Positions 8,658 to 16,983 of a stretch of DNA of 64,000 nucleotides are shown one piece after another. Under the pieces are notes generated by a model. That model worked only from the letters and a program-made list of their open reading frames with translations, searched no databases and was not told the origin of the DNA. Within the stretch, counting starts at the first letter, position 1. Each line of letters starts with the position of its first letter. The stretch is from Streptomyces akebiae. Lineage in GTDB: Bacteria; Actinomycetota; Actinomycetes; Streptomycetales; Streptomycetaceae. The stretch lies in contig NZ_CP080647.1 in assembly GCF_019599145.1 (NCBI RefSeq), forward strand, positions 6,572,001 through 6,636,000, in the 5' to 3' direction. The position numbers were made by a program, and so were the translations under genes.

Positions 8658-8960
8658 CTTGCCGGACCGGTGACACCATCGGAACACAACGCGAACACCC
8701 TCGTGGTGCCGCACCGTTTCCCGGCGCGGGCCTCGGCTGAGACGCCGTCCCCGGACCAGGCCCTTCCACCGGGCCCTGACCTTCCGGACCCGCCTCCACG
8801 GCGTGCTGTCCCTCGAACTCGCGGGCCACTTCGCGGGATCCGAAAAATTCCTGAACCGCCGTGCAACCCTCCCCCCACCTCGCGGGTCGTACGTGGCATC
8901 AGGACTTCTCGGAGGGGGATCTGGGGGGATCGCGGGGGTCTTGATACGGAGGGGAAAGCC

Positions 8961-8991
8961 GAGGGGCCCGATCCAGTGGACCGGGCCCCTC
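8961..8991. terminator. Strong hairpin terminator of the ribose operon
   Basis: Arms 8961-8970 (GAGGGGCCCG) and 8982-8991 (CGGGCCCCTC) pair perfectly. The interior TCCA/TGGA extends the stem after one A-C mismatch, leaving a one-base loop. It sits about 95 bases beyond the rbsD stop on the minus strand and upstream of the secretion operon, so it can insulate the two transcripts. Confidence 0.8.
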
Positions 8992-9000
8992 GAAACATGT

Positions 9001-9100
9001 CGGCGCCGACCAGCGCATCCCAGATCCTTTGAACGCACCCCAGATCCTTTGAACGCACCCCGGAGCCGTTCAACGCACCCCGGATCAGAAGAACACCCCA
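9001..9100. repeat. 20-bp tandem repeats adjoining the rbsD stop
   Basis: 9021-9040 and 9041-9060 are identical 20-mers. 9061-9080 is a diverged copy that ends the same way (AACGCACCC). 9001-9020 and 9081-9100 show weaker matches. The last weak unit contains the rbsD stop codon, so the array lies directly in the 3' untranslated region of rbsD. Confidence 0.75.
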
Positions 9101-9474
9101 CACCGCAACAGCACGTTCGCGTACGGCCGCGCCTCCCCGGTCCGTACGACCAGCCGAGCGCTCGCCGACAGCTCCTTCAGCTTCTCGTGGGAAACCAGTT
9201 CCAGCTCGGGGAAGCGGTCCTGCAGCAGCGCCGTCGCCTCCAGATTCGCCTCACACACCTCGTACGCGGCCGTCGCCCCCTCGACCACGATCTCGTCGAG
9301 CAGCCCCTCCAGCACCTCCGCGAAGGACGGGACCCCCGCCCGGAACGCCAGGTCGACCACCCTCGGCCCCTGGGGCACCGGCATCCCCGCGTCGCACACC
9401 AGCACCCCGTGCCCGTGCCCCAACTCGGCGATGGCGCCCGCCAGATGACGGTTGAGTATCCCGGCCCGCTTCAC
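9085..9474 (-). CDS. rbsD: D-ribose pyranase RbsD
   Basis: 129 residues, the normal RbsD length. It interconverts the pyranose and furanose forms of D-ribose for phosphorylation. Family hallmarks are the start MKRAGILNRHLAGAIAELGH, with the catalytic His in GHGHG, then VCDAGMPVP and the C-terminal ARPYANVLLRCGVFF. The GTG start at 9474 overlaps the rbsK stop (GTGA). The frame is open upstream, but only this start yields RbsD. It is the last gene of the ribose operon. Confidence 0.95.
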   Translation of the reverse strand: MKRAGILNRHLAGAIAELGHGHGVLVCDAGMPVPQGPRVVDLAFRAGVPSFAEVLEGLLDEIVVEGATAAYEVCEANLEATALLQDRFPELELVSHEKLKELSASARLVVRTGEARPYANVLLRCGVFF

Positions 9475-10370
9475 AGCGCCGCGACCTCCTCGGCGGTCGG
9501 GAACGACACCTGAGCCCCGGCCCGGGTCACGGCGGCCGCCCCCACCCGGGCCGCGTACGCGGCGGCCTCGGCGGGCTCGGCGCCCGCGCCCAGCCGCCAC
9601 GCCAGCGCCGCCGTGAACGCGTCCCCGGCCCCCGTGGTGTCCACGGCGTCCACCTTCACGGCCGCCACCCGCGCACTGCCCTCGGCGGTGGCGACCAACG
9701 CGCCCTCCGCGCCCAGCGTCACGACCACCGAACGCGGCCCGAGCGCCAGCAGCGCCCGCGCCCAGTCCTCCGGCGAGCCCGCCAGCTCACCCCCGACGAT
9801 GACCTGCGCCTCGTGCTCGTTGACGATCAGCGGATCACAGGCTGCCAGCACCTCCGCCGGCAACTCCCGCGGCGGCGACGGGTTCAGCACGAAACGGGTG
9901 CCCTCCGGGAGCCGCCGCACGACCTCCACCACCGTCTCCAACGGGATCTCCAACTGCGCGGAGACGACCCGGGACGCGCGCAGCAGGGCCTCCGCCGCCC
10001 GCACGTCCCCCGGGGTCAGCTTCCCGTTGGCGCCCGGCGACACCACGATGCTGTTGTCGCCCGACGGATCCACCGTGATCAGCGCGACCCCGGTGGGCGC
10101 CCCGCCGACCAGGACCCCGGCCGTGTCGACCCCGGCCGCGCGCTGCGAGTCGAGCAGCAGCCGCCCGTTGCCGTCGTCGCCGACCCGCGCCAGCAGCGCC
10201 GTGCGCGCCCCGAGCCGGGCCGCCGCCACCGCCTGGTTGGCGCCCTTGCCGCCCGGATGCACGGCCAGGTCGGAGCCGAGCACGGTCTCCCCGGCCCCCG
10301 GCCGCCGCTCGACACCGATCACCAGGTCGGCGTTGGCCGATCCCACGACCAGAAGGTCGTAGTCGTACAT
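9471..10370 (-). CDS. rbsK: Ribokinase RbsK (PfkB family)
   Basis: 299 residues; ATP-dependent phosphorylation of D-ribose to ribose 5-phosphate in the cytoplasm. PfkB signatures are present: N-terminal VVGSANADLVIGVERRPGAG, then HPGGKGANQAVAAARLG, and near the C-terminus DTTGAGDAFTAALAW, where the GAGD Asp is the catalytic base. The ATG at 10370 follows AGGAGCACGC, a good ribosome site. It lies 26 bases after the permease/binding-protein gene and overlaps rbsD by four bases. Confidence 0.95.
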   Translation of the reverse strand: MYDYDLLVVGSANADLVIGVERRPGAGETVLGSDLAVHPGGKGANQAVAAARLGARTALLARVGDDGNGRLLLDSQRAAGVDTAGVLVGGAPTGVALITVDPSGDNSIVVSPGANGKLTPGDVRAAEALLRASRVVSAQLEIPLETVVEVVRRLPEGTRFVLNPSPPRELPAEVLAACDPLIVNEHEAQVIVGGELAGSPEDWARALLALGPRSVVVTLGAEGALVATAEGSARVAAVKVDAVDTTGAGDAFTAALAWRLGAGAEPAEAAAYAARVGAAAVTRAGAQVSFPTAEEVAAL

Positions 10371-10396
10371 GCGTGCTCCTTCATCCGTCTTCGTCG

Positions 10397-12358
10397 TCAG
10401 CCGCTGAACTCGGCCACGTTCTGCGACGTGACCACCTTCACCGGCACCATCACCGACTTCTCGACCTTCTCGCCCTTGGCGGCCTCGACCGCGTTGCGCA
10501 CCGCGATCCTGCCGAGTTCGGCGGGCTGCTGCGCCACCGACGCGTACAGCGTGCCCGCCTCGACGGCCTTCAGCCCGTCGGCGGTGCCGTCGAACCCGAT
10601 GACCTGGACGGACTTGCCCGCCTTGGAGCCGAGCGCCTTGATCGCGCCGAGCGCCATCTCGTCGTTCTCCGCGAACACGCCGTCGACGTCGGGATTGGCC
10701 TGGAGGAGGTTGGTCATCACGTCGAGACCCTTGGTGCGGTCCCAGTCGGCGGGCTGCTTGGCGAGGACCTTGATGCCCGGGTAGGCCTTCAGTCCCTCGG
10801 CGAAGCCGGCGCCGCGCTCCCGGCTGGCGGAGGTGCCCGCCTGGCCCTGGAGGATGACGATCTCGCCCTTGCCGCCGAGCTTCTCGGCGAGCGACCTGGC
10901 GGCCAGCTCGCCGCCGCTGACGTTGTCCGAGGCGACGAGCGCGGCCGTGTTCGCGCCGTTGACCGCGCGGTCGACGGCCACCAGCGGGATGTCCGCCTTG
11001 TTGACGGCCTTCGCCGCCGGGGTCACCGCGTCGGAGTCCACCGGGTTGACGATGATCGTGCCGAGGCCCTCACTGGTGAAGTTCTGCAACTGGTTGGCCT
11101 GCTGCGAGGCGTCGTTCTGCGCGTCGGTGACCGACAGGTCCACGCCCAGCTTCTTCGCCTCGTCCTGGGCACCCGCCCGGATCTGCACGAAGAAGGGGTT
11201 GTTGAGCGTCGACAGCGACAGCCCGATCTTCTCGGTCTTCGCCGCCGACGAGCCGCTGTGCAGGAAGGAGGTCGCGCCCACGATCGCCGCCGCGGCCACG
11301 GCCGCCAGCACGTACGTCACCGCCTGCTTCTTCCGGTCCCCGGAGCCACCGGCCCCCGCCGGGACCGGAGTCGCCCCCGCCTTCCGCCGCACGGTGTCCA
11401 GCAGCACGGCCAGCGCGATCACCACACCGATGACGACCTGCTGCCAGAAGGCGGACACGGACAGGAGGTTGAGGCCGTTCCTGAGCACCGCCAGGATCAG
11501 CGCGCCGATCAGCGTGCCCGACGCCTTGCCCGTACCGCCGGCCAGCGAGGCGCCGCCGATGACGACCGCCGCGATCGCGTCCAGCTCGTAGCCCTGCGCG
11601 GCCTGCGGCTGCGCGGAGGAGAGCCGCGAGGCGAGCACGATGCCCGCGGCGGCGGCGAACAGCCCGGACAGCGCGTAGATCGCCAGCTTCTGCCGCTTCA
11701 CCCGCAGCCCGGAAAGGCGGGCCGCCTCCTCGTTGCCACCGATCGCGTACATGGCACGCCCGATGTACGTACGCCCGAGGATCACGGCCGTCACGCCGCC
11801 CAGCACCAGCATCACCAGGACCGGCACCGGCAGCCAGCCGCCCAGGTTGTCACCGAGGTGCGACACCGACTCGGGGAACGCGATCGGGCTGCCCTGCGAG
11901 ATCACCAGCGACAGACCGCGCCCCACCGACAGCATGGCGAGGGTCGCGATGAACGGCGGCAGCTTCCCGTACGAGATGAGGAAGCCGTTGACGAGACCGC
12001 ACGCGACACCGGTGACGATCGCGAGGATCACGGCTATCCAGACCGGCACGCCCTCCGAAGTGGCGCTCCAGGCAAGCACGGTGGCCGACAGCGCCGCCAC
12101 CGAACCGACCGACAGGTCGATGCCCGCCGAGACGATCACGAAGGTCACACCGAACGCGAGGATCGCGGTGACGGCGGCCTGGACACCGATGTTGAGCAGG
12201 TTGTCGGCCGTCAGGAAGTCGCCGGACAGCACCGACATCGCGACGACGAGGACGATGAGCGCGGTCAGCGCGCCGTTGTCGAGCAGCAGACGGCGAAGCC
12301 CCGAGGCTCCCGAGGCGCCACTCGCGCCCGTCGAACTCTTGAGCGTGTCAGTGGCCAT
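10397..12358 (-). CDS. Fused ribose ABC permease and substrate-binding protein (RbsC-RbsB)
   Basis: 653 residues from the ATG at 12358 (MATDTLKSS). Residues ~25-320 are a RbsC-type permease with about eight to ten membrane helices, the GIDLSVGSVAAL motif and the late SLAGGTGKASGTLIGALIL motif. A linker with a further helix (about 344-364, VTYVLAAVAAAAIVGATSFL) leads into a periplasmic-binding domain (from ~374: IGLSLSTLNNPFF to the C-terminus) of the RbsB sugar-binding class. The binding protein is therefore tethered to its own permease instead of being a free lipoprotein. The start overlaps the rbsA stop by 11 bases with a GGAG site. Such fusions are known in Streptomyces ribose loci. Confidence 0.93.
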   Translation of the reverse strand: MATDTLKSSTGASGASGASGLRRLLLDNGALTALIVLVVAMSVLSGDFLTADNLLNIGVQAAVTAILAFGVTFVIVSAGIDLSVGSVAALSATVLAWSATSEGVPVWIAVILAIVTGVACGLVNGFLISYGKLPPFIATLAMLSVGRGLSLVISQGSPIAFPESVSHLGDNLGGWLPVPVLVMLVLGGVTAVILGRTYIGRAMYAIGGNEEAARLSGLRVKRQKLAIYALSGLFAAAAGIVLASRLSSAQPQAAQGYELDAIAAVVIGGASLAGGTGKASGTLIGALILAVLRNGLNLLSVSAFWQQVVIGVVIALAVLLDTVRRKAGATPVPAGAGGSGDRKKQAVTYVLAAVAAAAIVGATSFLHSGSSAAKTEKIGLSLSTLNNPFFVQIRAGAQDEAKKLGVDLSVTDAQNDASQQANQLQNFTSEGLGTIIVNPVDSDAVTPAAKAVNKADIPLVAVDRAVNGANTAALVASDNVSGGELAARSLAEKLGGKGEIVILQGQAGTSASRERGAGFAEGLKAYPGIKVLAKQPADWDRTKGLDVMTNLLQANPDVDGVFAENDEMALGAIKALGSKAGKSVQVIGFDGTADGLKAVEAGTLYASVAQQPAELGRIAVRNAVEAAKGEKVEKSVMVPVKVVTSQNVAEFSG

Positions 12359-13877
12359 CGGGGGCCTCCGTTCCAGTCGCAAGGGTGTGTGGGTGGGACA
12401 CGGCGAGTGCCATCACCGCGTCCTGGGTGGCCTCGGCGGCGGGCAGTTCACCCGCGATCCGCCCCTGGGCCATGACCAGCACCCGGTCGCTCATACCGAG
12501 CACCTCGGGCAGGTCACTGGAGATCATCAGCACGGCGGCACCGGCGGCCGTCAGCTCGTTGATCAGTTCGTAGATCTCGACCTTCGCGCCGACGTCGATG
12601 CCGCGCGTCGGCTCGTCGAGGATCAGCACCTTGGTGTTCGCCAGCAGCCACTTGCCGATGACGACCTTCTGCTGGTTGCCGCCGGACAGGGTGCGGACGT
12701 GCTGGTGCAGCCCGGCCATCCGCACCCCGAGCTGCTCGGCGACCCTGGCCGCGTTCGCCCGCTGCGCCTTGAGGTCGACGAATCCGCCCCTGGTCGCGCC
12801 CCGCAGGGTCACCAGGCCGAGGTTCTCCTCCACGGACGCGTCCAGCACCAGCCCCTGCCCCTTGCGGTCCTCGGGCACGAGCCCGATCCCGGCGGCCATG
12901 GCGGCGCCCACGTCGTCCTTCGGCACGGCGGAACCGCCGACCCGCACGGCACCCTCGTCGTACGGGTCGGCGCCGAACACGGCCCGCACGACCTCCGTAC
13001 GCCCGGCCCCCACGAGCCCCGCGATCCCGACGACCTCACCGGCCCGCACCTCGAAGCTCACGTCGTGGAAGACGCCGTCCCGCGTGAGCCCCTCGACGAC
13101 GAGCGACGCCTCGCCCGAGTCCGCCCGCTCCCTCGGGTACTGCTGCTCGATCGACCGCCCGACCATGAGGCGTACGAGTTCGTCCTGCGGGGTGGTGGCG
13201 GGCACCTGCCCGACGCTCTTCCCGTCCCGGATGACCGTCACACGGTCCCCCAGGGCGGCGATCTCCTCCAGGTGATGGGTGATGAAGACGATCCCGACCC
13301 CGTCCTCGCGCAGCCGCCGCACGATCGAGAAGAGCTTCTCGACCTCCTCGGTGGTCAGCACGGCCGTCGGCTCGTCCATGATCAGCACGCGGGCGTCCAG
13401 GCTCAGCGCCTTGGCGATCTCGACCATCTGGAGCCGCGCGATACCGAGTTCACGCACACGCGCGCGGGGAGACACCCGTACGCCCACCCGCTCCAGCAGC
13501 TCGGCGGCCTCGGCCTCCATCCGCTTCCGGTCGATCATCCCGAAGCGGCGCGGCTGCCGCCCCAGGAAGATGTTCTCGGCGACGGTCAGATCGGGGACCA
13601 GGTTGAACTCCTGGTAGATGGTGGCGATCCCGAGCCGCTCGGAGTCCCGCGCACCATGGATGCGCACCTCCTCACCATGGGCCAGGATCCGCCCCGCGTC
13701 GGGCGTGTAGGCGCCGGAGAGCATCTTGATGAGCGTGCTCTTGCCCGCGCCGTTCTCACCGAGCAGGACGTGCACCTCGCCCCGGCGCAGATCGAAGTCG
13801 ACGCCGTCCAGCGCGACCACACCGGGAAAGGTCTTGCGTATGCCTTCGATGCGCAGCAACTCGTCAGGGTCGCTCAC
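12348..13877 (-). CDS. rbsA: Ribose ABC transporter ATP-binding protein RbsA
   Basis: 509 residues from a GTG at 13877 (VSDPDELLRIEGIRKTFPG). It is a tandem ATPase with two ABC domains, as in RbsA/MglA/XylG. Domain 1 has LLGENGAGKSTLIKML and VLIMDEPTAVLTTEE. Domain 2 has a degenerate P-loop (IAGLVGAGRTEVVRAV), signature LSGGNQQKV and LILDEPTRGIDVGAK. It couples ATP hydrolysis to sugar import through the fused permease/binding protein. The GTG overlaps the stop of the LacI-type regulator by four bases. The longer upstream frame is antisense-like and was discarded. Confidence 0.95.
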   Translation of the reverse strand: MSDPDELLRIEGIRKTFPGVVALDGVDFDLRRGEVHVLLGENGAGKSTLIKMLSGAYTPDAGRILAHGEEVRIHGARDSERLGIATIYQEFNLVPDLTVAENIFLGRQPRRFGMIDRKRMEAEAAELLERVGVRVSPRARVRELGIARLQMVEIAKALSLDARVLIMDEPTAVLTTEEVEKLFSIVRRLREDGVGIVFITHHLEEIAALGDRVTVIRDGKSVGQVPATTPQDELVRLMVGRSIEQQYPRERADSGEASLVVEGLTRDGVFHDVSFEVRAGEVVGIAGLVGAGRTEVVRAVFGADPYDEGAVRVGGSAVPKDDVGAAMAAGIGLVPEDRKGQGLVLDASVEENLGLVTLRGATRGGFVDLKAQRANAARVAEQLGVRMAGLHQHVRTLSGGNQQKVVIGKWLLANTKVLILDEPTRGIDVGAKVEIYELINELTAAGAAVLMISSDLPEVLGMSDRVLVMAQGRIAGELPAAEATQDAVMALAVSHPHTLATGTEAPDGH

Positions 13878-14926
13878 GACGTGCTCCTGTTCGTCACGGG
13901 GGACTCGGAGGGGACACCGGCGGGGGAGTCGTCGGTGGACTCGCCGCACGAGAGGCGTACGACGAGACGGGCGGGGAGGGTGACGGACTGCGGGGGCCGC
14001 CCCTCGATCTGATCGACCAGAGCGCGTACGGCGGCCCGCCCCAGCTCGCCCGTCGGCTGGGCGACCGCCGTGATCGGCGGATCGGTGTGCACGAACCACG
14101 GGATGTCGTCGAACGCGGCCAGCCCGACGTCCCGCGGAACCCGCATCCCCCTCGCGCGGATGGCGTCGAGCGCGCCGAGCGCCATCAGGTTGTCGGCGGC
14201 GAAAACGACCTCGGGCGGCTCGGCCAGATCAAGAAACCCCTCGGTCACCCGCCGCCCGCTCTCGGCCTGGAAGTCGCCCTGCCCTATGTAGTCGTCGGGC
14301 AGTGGCAGCCCGTGCTCGCCCAGGGCCTCCCTGAAGGCCTCGACCCGCTCCCGCCCGGTCGTGGTGGCTGCCGGCCCGGCGATGATCGCGAGCCGCCGGT
14401 GCCCGAGCCCGTACAGATGGGCGACGAGATCCCGGACGGCACCCCGCCCGTCGGACCTGACGACCGGCACGTCCACGCCCGGAATCCACCGGTCCACGAA
14501 CACCATCGGAGTGCCGGCGCGGGCCGCGTCCAGCATCAACGGCGAACCCCCGTCGGTCGGGGACACGAGCAGCCCGTCGATCCGCCGGTCGAGCAGGTTC
14601 CGCACGTGGTGATCCTGCAGCTCGGGCCGCTCGTCGGCGTTCCCGATGATCACGCTGTACCCGAGCGCCCGCGCCGCCTCCTCGACGGACCGCGCCAGCT
14701 CGGTGAAGTAGGGGTTCATCACATCGCTGATGACCAGCCCGAGGGTGTGGGTCTGATCCGTGCGCAGGGAGCGGGCGACGGCGTTGGGGCGGTAGCCCAG
14801 CGCGGCCACGGCGGCCATCACCCGCGCACGCGCGTCCTCACTGACCGACGGATGGTCGTTCAGAACCCGCGACACCGTGGCGACGGACACCCCGGCCTCG
14901 GCCGCGACGTCCTTGATGCTCGCCAT
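13874..14926 (-). CDS. rbsR: LacI-family transcriptional regulator of the ribose operon
   Basis: 350 residues. An N-terminal LacI helix-turn-helix (ASIKDVAAEAGVSVATVSRVLN) is followed by the hinge YRPNAVARSLRT and a periplasmic-binding-like effector domain (GLVISDVMNPYFTELARSVE; GIRARGMRVPRDVGLAAFDDIP-type C-terminal part). It is the first gene of the rbs operon, translationally coupled to rbsA. Two identical 14-bp operator-like sites lie just upstream, so autoregulated ribose-responsive repression is expected. The ATG at 14926 has a GAGGTGGAG ribosome site. The gene name is inferred from operon position. Confidence 0.9.
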   Translation of the reverse strand: MASIKDVAAEAGVSVATVSRVLNDHPSVSEDARARVMAAVAALGYRPNAVARSLRTDQTHTLGLVISDVMNPYFTELARSVEEAARALGYSVIIGNADERPELQDHHVRNLLDRRIDGLLVSPTDGGSPLMLDAARAGTPMVFVDRWIPGVDVPVVRSDGRGAVRDLVAHLYGLGHRRLAIIAGPAATTTGRERVEAFREALGEHGLPLPDDYIGQGDFQAESGRRVTEGFLDLAEPPEVVFAADNLMALGALDAIRARGMRVPRDVGLAAFDDIPWFVHTDPPITAVAQPTGELGRAAVRALVDQIEGRPPQSVTLPARLVVRLSCGESTDDSPAGVPSESPVTNRSTS

Positions 14927-14944
14927 CGCCGCTCCACCTCCTCG

Positions 14945-14989
14945 TGGAATCGATTACATCGACGTTACGGAGGATTGGAATCGATTACA
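14945..14989. promoter_or_regulatory. Twin LacI-family operators upstream of rbsR
   Basis: TGGAATCGATTACA occurs twice, at 14945-14958 and 14976-14989, start-to-start distance 31 bp, close to three helical turns. The core AATCGATT is a perfect palindrome with the central CG typical of LacI-family sites. The first copy lies 19 bases upstream of the rbsR ATG. Two sites on the same DNA face suit cooperative binding by the encoded regulator. Confidence 0.88.
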
Positions 14990-15091
14990 CGAGGGTGGGG
15001 CAAGGGGTCGGCAGTGGCCGAAATCCAATCGTGACCGGGAGGGTGGTGGGGCCGACAGGCCGCGTGGGGGAGGGTGCGGGCGCCGATGGCC

Positions 15092-15496
15092 CTACGCCGC
15101 CGCCAGCTCGCACCACACGTACTTGCCCCGTTCGCCGAACCTGGCCGACGGCATCCATCCCCAGTACTTCGTGCAGGCCACGACGAGACCCAACCCGCGT
15201 CCGTCCTCCCGCTCACCCACCCGCTCCAGCGGCTGTGGCGGTTGCGGCGGTTCGGGATCGGCGTCCCACGCCCCGATCCACACCACGCCCTCCGCCGACC
15301 GCCGCACCCGGAGAGCGGCGGGCCCCTTCGTGTGCCGTACGGCGTTGGAGACCAGCTCGGTCGCGAGCAACTCCGCCGTGTCCACCAGCCCGATGAGACC
15401 GTGCATGGTGAGGATCAGTCGCAGGGTGCGACGACAGATGGTGACGGCTCTGAGGTCGTTGGGGATCTGGAGGGTGTAGTCCCAGGTTTCGGGCAT
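15092..15496 (-). CDS. Anti-sigma-factor-like ATP-binding protein (HATPase_c_2)
   Basis: 134 residues of the GHKL ATPase fold as in RsbW/SpoIIAB-type serine kinases. Motifs are the N-box ATELVSNAVRHTKGP, G1 IGAWDADPEPP and G2 DGRGLGLVVACTKYWG. The family phosphorylates or sequesters regulatory partners. Here it stands alone beside an XRE/DUF397 pair, a recurring Streptomyces arrangement. The ATG at 15496 faces the divergent regulator 203 bases away. The C-terminus is WCELAAA. Its partner cannot be told from sequence. Confidence 0.88.
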   Translation of the reverse strand: MPETWDYTLQIPNDLRAVTICRRTLRLILTMHGLIGLVDTAELLATELVSNAVRHTKGPAALRVRRSAEGVVWIGAWDADPEPPQPPQPLERVGEREDGRGLGLVVACTKYWGWMPSARFGERGKYVWCELAAA

Positions 15497-15699
15497 GGGT
15501 CGTCAACTCCGTTGGCTGAGGGGGGATTTCGCGCACGGTGGCATTGCCGGCGCCGTCGTGGCGGGACGGGGCGGTGCGCTTCCGTAGCGTGTTCTCTACG
15601 TCACCGACAGTAGACCTAACAATTCATCCCGAGCAACCTGATCGCGTAATCTGGCCCCGAACGAGCCGCCTCGGCGGGAGTTGGACCAAGGAGTGAGCA

Positions 15700-16551
15700 G
15701 TGGTTCTGAGGCGCGAGCCAACCGCACGTCAGATGCGCCTGGCGACCGAACTGCGCAGGCTTCGTGATGCGGCCGGGCTCAGCGCGACCGAGGCGGCGGC
15801 GCGGCTCGGTGTGGGACGCGTCCAGTTGAGCCACATCGAATCCGCACTCACGGGCGTCAGTGAGCGACGACTCCGGCACCTCGCATCCCACTACGCCTGT
15901 ACCGATGAGGAGTTCATCGAAGCTCTGGTCAAGATGGCCACGGAACGGACACGTGGATGGTGGGAGGAGTACCGGGATCTGCTGCCCGCGTCGTTCCTGG
16001 ACCTGGCTGAGCTGGAGCATCACTCCCGGTTCCAGCACAACCTGGCCATCCTGTATGCGCCGGGTCTCCTGCAGACCGAGGCCTACGCTCGTGCCGTATA
16101 CGCCACACGAATTCCCGAACTTACGGAAGAGGAGCTGGAGTTGCGTGTGCGCCACCGTATGGCGCGTCGTGCGATCCTCGAAGGCCCCTCACCGATCCGC
16201 CTCGACGCCGTTATCCATGAAGCGGCGTTCCGCATCATGGTCGGCACTCGGGCCACAGCACGAGGACAGCTCACCCACCTCCTGGAAGTGTCCGAAGCGG
16301 AACACATCGGTGTGCGGGTCGTCCCCTTCGACATGGAGGGCTTCTCCTGGGCCAGCAGCTCGATGACCTACGTGGGCGGCAGCGTGACCAGACTGGACAC
16401 GGTGATCCGAGACGGCCCCACGGGTGCGCTCCACATTGATGCGGAGGACCAACTGGCCACATATCGCGCTCGCTTCCGACAGGTGAGCGCGAGGGCGCTC
16501 GACCCCGAGCAGTCGCACGAATTCATCAGGCGTCTGGCAAAGGAGCTGTGA
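15700..16551 (+). CDS. XRE-family helix-turn-helix regulator with DUF5753 (WhiJ-like)
   Basis: 283 residues from a GTG at 15700 with an ideal AAGGAG site seven bases upstream. Residues ~10-70 are an XRE helix-turn-helix (LRRLRDAAGLSATEAAARLGVGRVQLSHIES). The rest is the DUF5753 effector-like domain, with ERTRGWWEEYRDLLP, IPELTEEELELRVRHRMARR and a C-terminal LDTVIRDGPTGAL. These regulators are typically followed by a small DUF397 protein, as here, and accompanied by a RsbW-like ATPase, also here. By analogy with WhiJ/AbaA-like sets it may control development or secondary metabolism. Confidence 0.93.
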   Translation: MVLRREPTARQMRLATELRRLRDAAGLSATEAAARLGVGRVQLSHIESALTGVSERRLRHLASHYACTDEEFIEALVKMATERTRGWWEEYRDLLPASFLDLAELEHHSRFQHNLAILYAPGLLQTEAYARAVYATRIPELTEEELELRVRHRMARRAILEGPSPIRLDAVIHEAAFRIMVGTRATARGQLTHLLEVSEAEHIGVRVVPFDMEGFSWASSSMTYVGGSVTRLDTVIRDGPTGALHIDAEDQLATYRARFRQVSARALDPEQSHEFIRRLAKEL

Positions 16552-16559
16552 GGCACTTC

Positions 16560-16757
16560 ATGACCGACCCCAGCAACTGGCGAAAGTCGTCCTACTCCGG
16601 CGACGGCGACGGCGACAACTGCGTGGAGATAGCCATCACCCCCACCCACACAGCGGTCCGAGACTCCAAGGCTCCAGCGCGGGCCACCCTCACCTTCCCC
16701 GCCCCCTCCTTCACCGCGTTCATCAGTGCCCTCAAGAGGTCGACGAGGAGCGTGTAG
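16560..16757 (+). CDS. DUF397 domain protein
   Basis: 65 residues starting MTDPSNWRKSSYSGDGDGDNCVE, the classic DUF397 signature (W-x-K-S-S-x-S and N-C-V-E), ending in a hydrophobic FTAFISALK helix. The ATG at 16560 follows GAGG six bases upstream. A GTG at 16548 that overlaps the XRE stop (GTGA) would add four residues and is an alternative start. DUF397 proteins act with the preceding XRE regulator, reported as antitoxin-like or co-regulatory partners. Confidence 0.9.
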   Translation: MTDPSNWRKSSYSGDGDGDNCVEIAITPTHTAVRDSKAPARATLTFPAPSFTAFISALKRSTRSV

Positions 16758-16781
16758 GCCCCTCCGGACAAGGGTGGGCCT
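16756..16781. terminator. Hairpin overlapping the DUF397 gene end
   Basis: AGGCCC (16756-16761) pairs with GGGCCT (16776-16781) around a short loop, beginning in the stop codon of the DUF397 gene. It is the likely terminator of the XRE/DUF397 transcript. Confidence 0.5.
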
Positions 16782-16911
16782 CAGCCTGGCCAGGGGTGCC
16801 GGAGCGGGCCCTTGTCAACGAGTTCCGTCGTACCGCGGCGCGTCGCCCCGCAGGCGCCCCGACGAGATGGGCCGCCAGCCGGAGCGGACGGCCCATCGGG
16901 CAGGACTTGAG

Positions 16912-16944
16912 GCCTGACGGCGGGCTCAGCGAATGCCGTCAGGC
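16912..16944. terminator. Perfect 10-bp hairpin between convergent genes
   Basis: Arms 16912-16921 (GCCTGACGGC) and 16935-16944 (GCCGTCAGGC) with a 13-base loop, 40 bases beyond the stop of the RTX-type gene and 155 bases after the DUF397 stop. It is well placed as a bidirectional terminator. Confidence 0.75.
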
Positions 16945-16983
16945 GCTGTCACAGGCGCGGGCCCGAACCGGCCGGAGGCCAGG

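Larger units (their letters stand above)
8581..9084. other. Intergenic region between esxA-like and rbsD genes
   Basis: About 500 bases without a convincing gene. It holds the inverted repeat near esxA, a long hairpin that probably terminates the ribose operon, and 20-bp tandem repeats that reach the rbsD stop. A 72-codon minus-strand frame at 8611-8829 exists but has rare codons and no ribosome site. Confidence 0.7.

Noticed and set aside
8611..8829. A 72-codon minus-strand frame directly upstream of the esxA-like gene
   Set aside because: It ends just before esxA, but several rare codons, Pro/Gly-rich sequence and no ribosome site make it a poor gene candidate; the interval is better explained as a promoter region.
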